Shown: positions 21,446 through 33,606 of the stretch, piece by piece
Numbering within the stretch: the first letter of the stretch is position 1
How the letters are laid out: each line of letters starts with the position of its first letter
Origin: Acephala macrosclerotiorum
Taxonomy: Eukaryota > Ascomycota > Leotiomycetes > Helotiales > Mollisiaceae
DNA: 39,995 bases
Assembly (NCBI GenBank): GCA_014904845.1
Contig: MU119597.1
Coordinates: 1 to 39,995, forward strand
Direction: 5' to 3'
Position numbers and translations under genes: made by a program
The notes under the pieces: generated by a model
Seen by the model: the letters and a program-made list of their open reading frames with translations, nothing else
What the model was told of the DNA's origin: nothing
Databases searched by the model: none

Positions 21446-21674
21446 TATTGAAACGTTCGAAAACAAATCACGAAATACTAAGATCTTAATTCGATATCAA
21501 TAATTCAATTCTATTTATTTCTTCTCAAAAAAAGCATTTTTCTATCTATATAATTAAACAAAGTAAACGTAAAATTAAAGAGTAGACGCTAGGGCAATTG
21601 TTGCCAAGAGCAATAGAGATCATAATTAAGATCATTTAGCCGATCGCCTAAGCGATCACATGATTGAATCGACA
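21446..21674 (-). repeat. Copia A 5' LTR (right copy)
   Basis: 229 bp, the same length as the left LTR with no indels. Its plus-strand start reads TATT in place of TGTT, a G-to-A change in the terminal dinucleotide. It carries most of the transitions between the two LTRs. Confidence 0.92.
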
Positions 21675-21679
21675 ACTAA
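21675..21679. repeat. Target site duplication of Copia A, right
   Basis: ACTAA, identical to 15333-15337. Confidence 0.9.
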
Positions 21680-21868
21680 AAATATCTATTACTAGTAATA
21701 AACCAAAAACGAAATAAACAAATAAATTGAATAATTCGTTGATTGATTGATTTAAATCTAGTAAATACGCAAAAGTTGAAAAATATAATCTCAACTCTAG
21801 CGCAAGCGGCGCTAGTCCCGATCTGGCCTAGTGCCGCACGTGACTACTAAACTAATATTGTATCTACA
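21680..21868 (-). repeat. Copia C 5' LTR, remaining 189 bp
   Basis: This continues the LTR interrupted at 15337 and ends TATCTACA. The hairpin CTAGCGC-AAGCG-GCGCTAG is at 21797-21815, identical to the left copy. Confidence 0.9.
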
Positions 21869-22436
21869 ATTTTAAAACTTTAAATAAAAATATATTTCTA
21901 ATAAAATTTTATATTAAAAAAAATTTTTAAAATTTTTTTTTTTAAAATTTTCATTTTTTATATTAAATTTTTATAATTGATTTTATTAATTACAAATATT
22001 TATTATAATTATATTTATTAAAAAAAAAATTTTTAAATTTTTTTTTGAAAATTACGTAATTATAAAATTAATAAAAATAAAATTTTAATATATTAATATT
22101 TTAATATTTAAAATAAAAACGTATTTAAATAATTTTATAATTATATTTTATTAATTTATATAATAATAAATTAATAAAATTATTTAAAATTTAAAATTTA
22201 ATAATATTTAATTAAATTTTAATTTATTTATAAGTTTTATATAATTTATATTAATAAATAATTTGTAATTATAATCGTATATTAATTGAAATTTTAATAT
22301 TTTTTATTAAATCGATTATATATTAATTCGAAATTATTATATAATTATTTTTATTATAAGATTTTTAATAAATTAATAAAATAGTTTTATTTGAATACTT
22401 CGATTAAATTTTATTAAAATCGCTTATAATTCAAAT
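21869..22436 (+). repeat. Gypsy G 3' LTR, second part
   Basis: This resumes the LTR cut at 8931. Tandem-unit markers are at 21887 and 22116. The terminal block ATTAAATTTTATTAAAATCG near 22412 is shared with the other copies. Confidence 0.65.
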
Positions 22437-22443
22437 AATTTGT

Positions 22444-22464
22444 ATTACGTAAATAATACGTAAT
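22444..22464. repeat. 8-bp perfect inverted repeat
   Basis: ATTACGTA (22444-22451) and TACGTAAT (22457-22464) around a 5-nt loop, just after the Gypsy 3' LTR end. Both arms keep CpG. The function is unknown and it may be chance. Confidence 0.6.
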
Positions 22465-22489
22465 TTAATAAAAATTAATATTGATTTTT

Positions 22490-23740
22490 AAAACGAATAA
22501 TTAATTAAAAAAAAAAATTCTTTCGACGATTTATTAAACGAATTAATAATCGAAAATTTTTTTTTTTTGATATTCGATATATATTTTATTTTATAAATTT
22601 CGTAAAAACGTTTTTACGAGAAATTATAAAATTTTCGATTTTAATAATTTATTTTTATTTCAAGTTTTAAATTAATAATTTTTAATTTAAATATTTTATT
22701 AAAATTTAAAATTAATAAAATTATTAAAATAAAATTTTAAATTTTATCGAATAACAAAATCGATAAATTAATAAACTTTTTAACGTTTAAAATAAAAACG
22801 TATTTATTATAAAATTTTATATTAAAAAAATTCTCGTTTTTTATATCGAGTTATTACGATCGATTTAATTAATTTAAATGATTTTTTTTAATATATAATT
22901 CTAAGAAAAAACTTTTTAAAATTTTTTTTAAAAATTGTATAATTATTTTAATATTTAAATATTTTTATATTTTAAATAAAAACGTATTTTCAATAGAGTT
23001 TTATATTAAAAAATTATTTTAATAAAATATTTTTTATAATTTTCATTTTTTATATTAAATTATTACGATTAATTTTATTAATTATAAATAATTATTACGA
23101 TTATATTTATTAAAAAAAAATTTTAAAATTTTTTTTAAAAATAATATAATTATAAAATTAAATTTCGACGTTTTATTATTTTAATATTTTAAATAAAAAC
23201 GTATTTCTAATAAAATATTATATTTGAAAAAAAATTTTAAAATTTTTTTTTTATATTTAATTATTATAATTAATTTAATCGATTTAAATTACTTTATTTA
23301 ATATATAATTTTAAAAAGAAATTTTTTAAAATTTTTTTTCGAAAATTATACAATTATAAAAATATTTAATATTTAAAAAATTTTAATATTTTTTATCGAA
23401 AAAACGTATATCGATTTTAATATTTAAAATAAAAACGTATTTAAAAGTTTTACGATTATATTTTATTAATTTACGTAATAACGAATTAATAAAATCGTTT
23501 AAAATTTAAAATTTAATAATATTTAATTAAATTATAATTTATTTATACGTTTTATACGATTTAAATTAATTAATAAATTATGAATATAAAAATAATATAA
23601 TTAAAATTTTAATATTTTTTATTTAATTAATTATATATTATTTCGAAATTATTTCGTAATTATTTTTATTATAAAATTTTTAATAAATTAATTAAATCGC
23701 TATATTTAAATATTTCGATTAAATTTTATTAAAATTACTT
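22490..23740 (+). repeat. Gypsy LTR-like copy 4 (about 1.25 kb)
   Basis: It starts with the same TTATTAAACGAATTAATAA and poly-T block as the G LTRs and ends with the same ATTAAATCGCTATATTTAAATATTTCG block. It has four tandem-unit markers, at 22795, 22979, 23196 and 23432. It lies about 50 bp after the end of the G 3' LTR in the same orientation. No Gypsy coding remnant was recognised to its right, so it may be a solo LTR or the start of a second element. Confidence 0.55.
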
Positions 23741-25094
23741 ATAATTTAATATTTAATAAATAATTAATATTAATAAATAATTTAAATAATTTATAAATAT
23801 TAAATTTAATTATAATATTAATTAAATTATTATTTTTTGTATTTTATTAAAATATTAAAAAAAATTTATATATATATAATTATTTAATAATTATAATTTT
23901 GTTTTTTAATTTTATCGAATTTAATTATATATTTATAAAATAAAAAAAAATAATATAAATAATTACAAAAATTAAATTTAATTTTAATCGTTTTATAATA
24001 AAATTAAAAATAATAAAAATTAAAATCGTATAAATAATTTTTTTTTATTTAATAAAATTTTAATAAAATATATTATTTCGTAAATCGAAATATTTATTAT
24101 TAAAAATAATAATATATTCGATTTATAAATTAAATTTTTAATTTATAATAAAAAAATTAATTATAAAAATAAAAAAGTTTATTAAATATAAATTTAAATA
24201 AAAAAATAAAAATTTATAATTAAAATAATTTATTATTAAAATTTTAAAAATAAAAATTATAATATTACAATATTATTAATATATTATATATAATTTTTAA
24301 ATATATTGTTTAAAATATATTTCATTTTTATAATAAACGTTATAAGTTTTATATTAATATTATGTTTTATTTTTATTATTAATTTATTTTAAATTATTAA
24401 AAATTAATTTAAAAAAAATTTATAATTAATTTATTAAATTTTTTTATAGAAAATTATAAATAAATTATTTAAAATAATAAAAATTTTTATATTTTTTTAA
24501 ATTATTATATAAATATATTTATTAAAATTAAAAATATTAAAAAAAATTTATTATAATTTAAAATAAATATTAATTTTTTTTTATTTGAAATTTTTTTAAA
24601 AAAAATTAATTTTAAATTTAAATTTAAAAATAAATTAATTAAATAATATAATATTTTTAAATTATAATTATTATATGTTTTATTTTTGTAATTTTAATAA
24701 TAATTAATATTATAAATATATTTAATTTTATTATATTATTAATTATTTTAATTATTATTTAAAAAAAATTTTATTTTATAAATTAAATTTTTTCAAAATA
24801 ATATATTATATATACGTTTTAATAAAACGTAATATTTTTTTATTAAATTAATAAAATTATAAATTTTTATTATTTATATTTTTAATATTATTATAAAAAA
24901 AACTTTATAATTTAAAATATTATAAATTTATTTATAATTTAAATATTGATTTTTTATTAATTTATAATATATTTAAAAAAATAAAATAAATAAAATTATA
25001 ATTATTATATAATATAAATTTAAAATAATTAAAAAAATTTATTTTTTAATTTTTTACGTTTATATAATTATTTTGATTTTATTTTAATTAAATA
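23741..25094. other. AT-only DNA, nothing assignable
   Basis: No frame or motif recognised. A perfect hairpin, TACGTTTT-AAT-AAAACGTA, lies at 24813-24831. The region could be the interior of the element that owns LTR copy 4. Confidence 0.5.
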
Positions 25095-25295
25095 ATATAT
25101 AATAATATTTGTTTTTATTATAATAATTTTATAATTATTATAAAATAAATTAAATAATTTATTAATTAATTATAAATTTTAAATTTAATAAACGTATAAA
25201 AATTAAAAAATATAATTTTAATTTTAATATAAATAATATTAATTTTAAATCGATATAACGTTTTACGTAATTATTAAATTAATATTATATTTATA
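25095..25295 (-). repeat. Fully AT-converted Copia C-type LTR (copy C2)
   Basis: From about 25120 to 25295 the sequence follows the 201-bp C LTR position by position after replacing C with T and G with A. The clearest match is ACGTAATTATTAAATTAATATTATATTTATA at the end, against ACGTGACTACTAAACTAATATTGTATTTACA in C. The GCGC hairpin has become ATAT. The left edge is inferred from the length. Confidence 0.7.
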
Positions 25296-26033
25296 TTAAT
25301 AATTTCTTTTGTAATAAAAATTAATATAATTTAATTATTTAAAAAAACGTTTTTATTTTTTTTATTATAATTTATTAATATATAAAATTTAATAATATTT
25401 TAATATTAAAATTAAATAATTATATAATTTAAAATATAATATAAAAATTTTTTATTATTATTTTTTTTAATAAATATTTTTTTATTTTTTTTTTTTTTTA
25501 AATTATTTTTTTATTCGAATTTTAAAATAATTCGTATTTAAAATTTTTTTAATATTTTATTAAATATTAATTTTATTATAATATTCGTCGAATTATTTTA
25601 ATCGTTAATTTATTTAATTTTTTATAATTTTTTATATTTATACAATTAATAAAAAATAATAATATCGATTATAAAACGTTTTTTTTTAATCGTTTTTAAA
25701 TTAATTAAATATTTATATAACGAATATAAATTTATATAAACGATTATTAAAATTTTAAAAAAATCGAATTATTAAATAATTATATTAATAATAAATTCGA
25801 TTATAATTATTATATTTATTTTTTTAATTATATTATATATTTTAAAAATTAAAACGTTTTTAATAATATATTTATTTTTAATAAAATTTAATTTTGAATT
25901 TTTTATCGTTTAATTAATATTTATTTATTAAAATAATTTTATATTTAATTTGAAAATTAAATTTTTTATTATAAATAAATCGAAAATAATATATTTAAAT
26001 TTTTAATCTAAATTTTTAATTTATTATTTTAAT
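25296..26033 (-). mobile_element. Copia C2, truncated and saturated with mutation
   Basis: This matches element C from 9133 to about 10080, including the polypurine neighbourhood (TTAATAATTTCTTTT against TTGGTAGTTCTTTTT) and the RNase H region. The match stops near 26033, where unrelated AT DNA begins. Only the 3' end of the element is present. No frame survives. Confidence 0.7.
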
Positions 26034-26110
26034 TATAAACAATTTTATTTAAATTTAATCAAAATATTTAAATATAGCGATTTAATTAATTTATTAAAAA
26101 AATTTATTAT
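26034..26110 (-). repeat. Short inverted fragment of the Gypsy LTR end
   Basis: The sequence from AATTTTATTTAAATTTAATC to AATTTATTAAAAA is close to the reverse complement of about 23670-23745, including the ATATAGCGATTTAATTAA word. About 75 bp, then the similarity ends. Confidence 0.45.
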
Positions 26111-29100
26111 TATATAACAAATATTAATATTTTATAAAATAATTTAAAAATTTATAATTGATATTTTTTAATTAAATATTATCGAATTTATTTTTATATA
26201 ATAATTATATTTTTTTTACGATTTATTTATATCGTTAAATTTTTTTTACGCGAAATTATAAATCGTTTATAAGTTAATATATTTCGTTATATTCACGATT
26301 AAAATTTTTTTTGAAATCGATAATTTTATTAATTTTATCGATTTTTATTTTAAATATAATATTTTTTTTAAAATCTCGAAATATTTATAATATTTTTTTC
26401 GATTTTATTAAAAAATTATTTATTTGTTATAATAATTCAATTATTTTCTCGTTATTATAAATTTTTTTTTTATTATTTTTATAAAATCGTTTTTATTTAT
26501 TTATTTAAAATTTTAAATTTTATTTTTTAATATATTATTTTTCGTGCGTTTTATTTTTAATTATTTATTCGATGAAAATTCGATTAATAATTTAATAAAA
26601 TATTAAAATAATTAACGTAAAAAAATAAATTTAAAAATTATTTTAATCGTATATTATTATTTATAATTAATTTAATAATATTTATTACGATTATAAATAT
26701 AATAATAATAATTTTAATTATAATTTTTATTTTAAATTTTATATTACTTTTTATAATAATAAATTAATTTTTATATTTAAATTTTTATATTAATTTTTTT
26801 ATTTTTAAATTTTTTAAAAATTTTTTATTAAATTTCGAATTTTTTTTTTTTTTAAAATTATAATTCGTAATTAAATAATATATTGAAAATTAATTAATAT
26901 TTAAAAAAAAATTTTCTCGAAACGAATTAATATTATTATTATTATTTCGAAAATTTATATTAAAAAATTTTTTTTTTTAAATTTTTTTTTTTTTTATATT
27001 ATTAATTTATTAATATAATTTATTATAAATTCGTGGTATTAATTTTCGTATATATAATTTTAAATTATAATTAAAATTAAAAAAATTATTTTTCGATTTA
27101 CGTTTTATTAATAAAATAATAAATCGAAAAATAAAATATATAATTTAAAATTAATTCAATTTTTATTTATTTTTTATTTTTTATTTTTTTTATAATATTA
27201 TTAAATATTACGTTTATAATTAATTCGAAAATTATATTATATTTTAAAATTAATAATAACGTAAAATTTTTATTTTTTTTTATTAATATTATTAAACGAT
27301 TTTATTTTTTAATTTCGAAAATATAAATATTTAAATTTTATATAAATTTCGTATTAAACGTTTTTATAAAATTATTAAAATTTTTATATATAATTAATTA
27401 TTAATATAAAATATCTCGAAAATAATTTAATTTTTATTAAATAATTAATAATATATTTAATAGAAAAAAATTTATATTATTTTAAATTATATAATTTTTT
27501 ATATTTTTAAATTCGATTTTATTTAAAAATAATAATATTTATTTAAAAATTATTTTTACATTTATTAATAAAAACACGTAATAAAAAATTTTAAAATATT
27601 ATAATATAAACGTTTATAAAAAAAAAATCGTTAATAATATAAAATTTTTAAAAAGTAATAAAAATTTTATTAATTTAATCAAAAATAATAAAATTTAAAA
27701 TATAATTTTTTATTATATAATTTTAAATTTGTATCGATTACGTTTTTCGAAAGAATCGATTTAATCGATAATATATAAATTTTTTTTATTTAATTCACTA
27801 TATAATATTAATAATATTAATATAATATAATTTTACAAATATAATAAATTTAAATTTTTTTTAATTATTTAATCGTAATATAAATCGTAAAAATTTATTA
27901 TTATTAAATTATTATTCTCGTAATTATATTTAAAATTATTTACTTTATAATAAATAATAAAATATTTTTCGTATTTTACGAATATATTATTTTAATCGAA
28001 AAAATTAAAAAATAAATTTATTATTATATATTAATCGTTTTATTTTTATTACGATTTTATAATATAAAATAAAAAATTTTTAAATTTTATATTTATATTA
28101 AATAATTATATTATTTATTTAATTATCGAATAATAATATTTAAAATTAAAATAAAATCGAAATAAAATTTAAAAATATAATACAAAAAATAAAATAAAAA
28201 TAATAATAAAAATATTATTATAAATATAAATCAAAAAATTTTTAATATAAAATAATTAAATAATTAATTATAAAATTTAAAAAAATATATAATTTTATTT
28301 TTTTTTTACGTTTTTCGTTTAAAGTTTTATATTAATAATTTTTTAATTTAAAAATAAAATAATTTTTATATATTATATTTTAAATATAAACGTTTTTATT
28401 TTTAAACTTTTTCGAAGTTTAATATTTTAATTAAAATTTATTTTTTAAATAAAATAATATTATTTTAAAAAATATTCGATATTATAAAACTTATTTCGAA
28501 CGTTATTTCGTTTTATTAATAAAATTTTTAATACGATTAAATTATACGATTAAAATTTAAATCGTTGTTTATAGTTTATAAATTTAATTATTAATTTTAA
28601 AAAAATTTATAAATTTAACGTTTAAAAATATAAAACGTAAAATTTTAATAATTCGTTATAATAATTAATAATTATTATATCGCGTTTATTTATTTAATTT
28701 AAAATAATATATTTTTATTTTTTACGTTTTTTAAATTAATTTTATTATTTTAAAGTTTTTTATATTTTTAATTTTATTTTATACATTTTTTATATTTTTT
28801 TTATTAATTTTTTACAATATTTAATTTAATTAATATATTCGTTATTCGAATTATTATTTTTTATTATAATGTAATTTAATTAAATTTTTTATTTAAAATA
28901 TATATAATTTCAATCGAATAATTTTTACGAATTCGAACGAATTAATTTTGAATTAATAAATAATATAATATATTTAAAATATTAAATAAAATAACGTTTT
29001 ATTAATATTACGTATTCGAAAGTTTATTATAATAAATATAATAATAAATTTTTTTAAAATAATCGTTATTTTAAATATAATAATAATAATATATAAATAT

Positions 29101-30820
29101 ATAATTATTTAATTTATGAATATAAAATACGAATAATATATTTTAAAAAAAATCGAAAATGGAAATTTCTATTCTTAAAAAATTTTTATATTAAAATTTT
29201 ATTAATAATTTTTTTACGAATATTTAACGTTTTATTATCGATTTTTTATAATTAAAATTTAAAAAACGATAACGAAAAAAAGAAATTATTATTATTAATA
29301 TTTTTATTAATTCGTTTAAATTAATTTTTAAAGAAATTATAATTATTAAATTTATTATTAAAACTCGATAAATTTAATAATATATATATCGTCGTCGTAT
29401 TAATCGATATAACGAAATTAAAAATAATAATTTTTTATCAATTTCGATATTTACAAATTACAATTTTATTAAAATACTTTTTTAAATATTTAATATTAAA
29501 AATAATATAATTTTTAATAAAGTTTTTTAAAAATTATAATATTTAATTAATATAAAAAATCAATTTATAATTTTAAACGTTTTTAAATTTTCGTATATCG
29601 ATATTAAAATTATTAATATAAATATATTAAATATATTATAATTTTTTTTTAAATAATATTATATTTTATAAAATTTTTTTTTTTTTTATTAAATACTAAT
29701 ATCGTTTTATTTAAATTTATCGAAATAAATATAAATTTAAAAAAATACTATTAATAATTTAAAAAAAATTTCACGTTTATTAAAATATAATTTAAATAAT
29801 TTTAAAAACTTTAAAACGTATTTATTTAAATTATTAAAATATTATTATTTTTTAAAAAAAAAATTTTTAAAAATAATAAATAAATAAATAAATTTTAAAA
29901 ACGAAAAATTAAAATCGATAAAAATTATAATAATATAAAATTACTTTTTTCGATTTTTTTTTTTTAATAATATATTTATTTAAATTAAACGAAATATAAT
30001 TTTTATTATTATTAAAAAATATTTAATTAATTAAATTAATAATTATTATATTTTTTATATTTAAATATTTTTTTTTCGTTTAATTTTTTTAAATGAATTT
30101 TATTACGATTATAAATTTTTTACGTTTTATTTTTTAATATTTTTTTATTAATATTATAAATTAATATAATAATCGATTTAAATTTATTAATTTTATTAAT
30201 TAAATTAAATATTTTTTAAAATTAAAAAATAATTATTTTATTAAATATTTGTATTTTCAATATATAATTTATAATATAATTTAATAATAAAAAATAATAA
30301 AATATTAATAATTTTATACGAAAATTTATTAAAATATTTTAATTATTATTTTATTATAATTATAAAAAGTTATATAAAATAATAATAACGATTTTTTAAA
30401 AAATATTATTCGTATAAATATTTCGATTATTAAAATTCGATCGTTTTTAAAAAAAAAAAAACTCGCTATTTAAAAATTTAAATTCGATATTATAAAATTT
30501 AAACGACGATTTTTTTTATTTAAAATTATATTAATTATTAATAGAAAAACTTTTATCGTTATATATTTAATTATATCGATTAAAAAATTATTATTAATAA
30601 AAAAAATTAATAATATATTATTTAAAAAAACGTATAAAATAATTTTTATATTATTATTATTTAATTATAATTTCGTTTTATAATTTTTTTCAATATAATT
30701 TTTAAATTATTAATAAAAATTTAAAAATTTTAATATTAATATAAATAATAAACTCGAAAAATAAATTATATTTATTATATTATTTAATTCGATAAAAATT
30801 AAACTTTAAAAATAAAAACT
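26111..30820. other. AT-rich DNA, no assignable element
   Basis: 4.7 kb with scattered CpG pairs. I checked for Copia (QTDD), Gypsy (YLDD, Y-N-N) and zinc-knuckle remnants on both strands by eye and found none that I can defend. By context it is more RIP-converted transposon sequence, since copy B inserted at its right edge. Confidence 0.5.
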
Positions 30821-30825
30821 TAAAT
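30821..30825. repeat. Target site duplication of Copia B, left
   Basis: TAAAT, repeated directly after the right LTR at 37158-37162. Confidence 0.85.
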
Positions 30826-31054
30826 TGTTAAAACGTTCGAAAACAAATCACGAAATACTAAGATTTTAATCTAATGTTAATAATTCAATTCTGTCTGCTT
30901 TTTCTTAGAAAAGGCATCTTTTTATCTATATAATTAAACAGAGTGGACGTAAGATTAAAAAGTGGATACTAGAGTAATTGTTGCCAAGGACAATAAAGAT
31001 CATAGCTAAAATCATTTAATCGATCGCTTAAGCGATCACATGATTGAATCGATA
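30826..31054 (-). repeat. Copia B 3' LTR (left copy)
   Basis: TGTTAAAACG...TCGATA, 229 bp. It is aligned with the A LTRs; the terminal CA reads TA. Confidence 0.9.
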
Positions 31055-31366
31055 CTAGTAATTCTTTTTTTAGAAAGAGACGCTTTTTCCAACTCGTAAA
31101 CCAAATACAAGGGAGAGTACTACCGCGGTTGCCAATGCGCTGTTTTACTACCAAATACTAGAAGGAAATCTGATCGTGAACTAATCGTTGTCACGTATTG
31201 TAATGCTTGATTGATCAGGCCAGACTTGGGGGAATTCTTCTAAACCCGGTATTTATAACCTCTGAGCCAATCGGAAGCCCTACTCCCGAAAACACCGAAA
31301 ATATCGAAAAACACTAAAAACATTAAAACAACAACTACACATCTCTTTTTCTAGTACTGTCTTTTT
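31055..31366 (-). other. Copia B polypurine tract and 3' untranslated region
   Basis: The minus strand reads A7-GAATTACTAG before the LTR (polypurine tract). The following 300 bp match copy A 15567-15877 and are the least mutated part of B, keeping for example ACCGCGG and CAGGCCAGACTTGGGG. A 61-residue minus-strand open stretch here (30969-31154) crosses the LTR boundary and is not a gene. Confidence 0.65.
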
Positions 31367-32390
31367 CAATGACCGCTTTCTTCGTTATTCTCGCTTTCGC
31401 CGACTGATTCCTGGGCTTCGAGACGTTGTACTCATCTCTGTATTTTGATATTAAGGCGATTAGTACTAACGAGCGATTCAAGTGCTTTATTAGCGTTAGA
31501 CTTGATTATAGTATCAATTGGATTACTGTTCTTAGCAATTCATCGAATCTTCGAGAGTTCTTTGCGTTTATACAATTATTTGATGACTATAATATCGATC
31601 ATAAAACGCTTCTTTTTAGTAATACTAAACTTGACTATACATTCGTAGAAAGAGAAAGAATCAATGCAAATAATTACGAGAATTGAATTCAATTCAAGTC
31701 GTTTTATAATAAGATCAAAAGTAGTAGAAATCGAGATTTCTATATCGATTTTTACTATTATTGCGTATAACTCAAAAATTAAAATAGTACGAGTAATTCT
31801 TTTGCACTTCGTTGAGTTTTAATAGAGTAAATTGCCTCGCAAATCGAATTGTCTATCGCTATAAATCTCATTACCAAAAACGACAATATACTCAATCTGC
31901 GAATTAAAATCTTTATTTATAGTAAAAGAATCGTTCATAAAAACGAAGAATTTCATTGAATGTAAATTCAAACAAAAAAATCGAAGTCTATAATCGAGAT
32001 TGTTCATTTGCTATTATAGCTGCTTATTTAGCGCTGCAATTTGCTCCTTTTCAAGATATTAATATTGAATTGCCGTCGATATATCGTACGCAGTTTCCGA
32101 TTAGCAAATAAAATTGATATATATTTTTTGAGCACATTACTCGAAGTACGTCTACTTGTAAAAATCTAATTTCGAATCAATTAAATTTAAGCGCTTATTT
32201 TGCTTTTTTTACGAAAGTACAATTCCATTTCTAGTCTTATTTACTACTAGTTTGCATTCGTTAAACAGCAAAAAAGTATTCAGTGTAAAAAACTCTATAG
32301 ATTTAATTAGTAATTTAGTTTTTTACAATTCAAAGTTTTCTAGTTTCACAAAAGTCTAATCTTTCAAAATAAGCGTATTATCGATTTATA
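31367..32390 (-). pseudogene. Copia B RT C-terminus and RNase H remnant
   Basis: This aligns with copy A 15878-16903. Only 31819-32007 is open (62 residues, with L-D-Y-R-L-R-F and V-F-M-N-D-S-F). There the RNase H first acid position reads Asn-Asp where copy A has Asp-Gly. The TAA at 31819-31821 falls at the same Trp codon that is TGA in copy A. TGA codons at 31540-31542 and 31432-31434 match the A stops. The RT active-site pair at 32377-32382 reads Asp-Asn instead of Asp-Asp, so polymerase activity would be lost. Confidence 0.8.
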
Positions 32391-33080
32391 TATCGATTAT
32401 TTCGAATAAAATATAATTATTTTTCGTAATAAATAGACAGAGATCGAAAGTTAAAAGTTTCATTGAAAACTTGTTTCTATAGTAAATACTATACGTTCTA
32501 TACTAATGCATTCTCGCTTTCAAGACTCCGTAAAAGGATTTAATCACTTTAAAAACGACGTTCGATAAGAATTTATTCGTTATTTCCTTCGAAAATCTGG
32601 CGAAGATAATACGTACTAATAGAATTGTTGATTGCACGTATATTTGAATAATATCTCTCAAATAAAAACTAATTTCTTTGGATTTGAGAAATAGAATTAA
32701 AGCGACAATAATTCGTTGATTGACGCATTAAATAATCGAGAATTGAATCAATATTGTTTTCTTATTTTTATCGTTAAATATTTGAATCACAAAACGAGAT
32801 TTCTCGTATAAAATTGTCGTTTCTATGCTTTTGATCTCGTTTACTAGTCTTGAATCGAAAATCCGTTGATTATCAATTTTTTTCGAGTTATTAAAAATCA
32901 ATTCAAAGATTCTTTTCGCGATTAATCTATTAATTTCTTTTCTACGAGAAACTGCGAACGGATCGCTTAAAGTAATAATAATTTTTTTTGCGCGAAAATC
33001 TATAGACAATTATTTATTTCTAGTTTTTTTCTCGATCAAATAAACTTTAAAAGTTTTTATATTTATACAAATTGTTATAT
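32391..33080 (-). pseudogene. Copia B reverse transcriptase N-terminal part
   Basis: The open stretch 32728-33009 (93 residues) has S-R-R-K-E-I-N-R-L, F-D-S-R-L-V-N-E-I-K-S and Y-E-K-S-R-F-V-I-Q, the same Copia RT blocks as copy A 17015-17590. It then runs into stops where A stays open. A TAG again follows the E-A-G-type block near 32500, as in A. Confidence 0.8.
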
Positions 33081-33606
33081 AAATGTGTTTATTGAAACTG
33101 AAAACATAGAAAAAGATTTCTATTACAATTCAAGATAAACGTAAATTATTTTTCGAAATATACAAAATTTTCTCGATCGAGCGAAATAAATTAAATATAT
33201 TTTCTTCTATTTTCGAACTCTTTTTAAAAAAGTTTGATTTTGAGTCTAAATCCTTTGATAAATTTTTTTTTAATAAATAATCTTCTGATTACTTTTCGAG
33301 TTACTCGAGATTTTAATAGAATAGTTTTATCGTAATACTACGAAAATTCTTTGGTTTATTTGACAATTGTAATTAATATGTCTCTTTATTTACTACTAAA
33401 AGTGTATACAGTCTTTTTCATTCTTTGTTTTCTCTTTAAATAAGCACATTTGAATTTAAAAGTAAATCGATCAAATAATAATTTCGTGGATTATTTTTCA
33501 TTCGTAGAGCGTTATTGATTTGGTAAATAGCGTGACATTCTCGGACCGCGGTTATTGTACTTTTTATCGCTTTAATTCTAGTGGCAATTGATACTACAAG
33601 CGCGTC
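33081..33606 (-). pseudogene. Copia B integrase-RT linker region
   Basis: Collinear with copy A 17591-18118. Stops are present and no motif is recognised. Confidence 0.5.

Larger units (their letters stand above)
15338..21674 (-). mobile_element. Copia-type LTR retrotransposon A, complete structure, inactive
   Basis: A 6337-bp element with 229-bp LTRs (15338-15566 and 21446-21674) and 5-bp target duplications. The minus-strand order is 5' LTR, primer site, poly-A leader tract, gag, protease, integrase, reverse transcriptase, RNase H, polypurine tract, 3' LTR. It is the least mutated element here, especially at its 3' end. It is inactive through in-frame stops, a changed protease Gly and a changed integrase Asp. 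Copy B is its close relative. Confidence 0.92.
8932..21868 (-). mobile_element. Copia-type LTR retrotransposon C, itself interrupted by Copia A
   Basis: Two 201-bp terminal repeats with TG...CA ends delimit it: 8932-9132, and 15326-15337 joined to 21680-21868. My hand alignment gives about 13 differences between them, all transitions. The coding strand is minus, shown by a QTDD-TLIL reverse transcriptase block at 10424-10438 and the polypurine tract next to the left LTR. Without Copia A and its target duplication the element is about 6595 bp, and about 6340 bp without the small insertion near 12889. That is close to copies A (6337) and B (6332). It lies within the 3' LTR of Gypsy G. No clear target duplication is visible (TTTGT on the left, ATTTT on the right). 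Confidence 0.85.
3108..22436 (+). mobile_element. Degraded Gypsy-type LTR retrotransposon G, interrupted by Copia C
   Basis: Two LTR-like blocks (about 3108-4163 and 8210-8931 continued at 21869-22436) flank about 4 kb that contains reverse transcriptase and, downstream of it, integrase remnants on the plus strand. The order RT before integrase is that of the Gypsy (Ty3) superfamily. The coding region is saturated with stops and A/T substitutions. Removing Copia C from 8932-21868 makes the 3' LTR contiguous, so C inserted into G. The 5' and 3' edges were placed by similarity and may be off by tens of bases. No target duplication could be read. Confidence 0.7.

Noticed and set aside
21680..21868. 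A separate solo LTR
   Set aside because: Together with 15326-15337 it makes exactly the 201 bp of the left C LTR, and Copia A has its target duplication at the break.
22785..23460. CRISPR-like array from the regular spacing of ATAAAACGTATT
   Set aside because: The units are 184-236 bp with alignable content throughout, so they are tandem repeats in an LTR and not short repeats with unique spacers.
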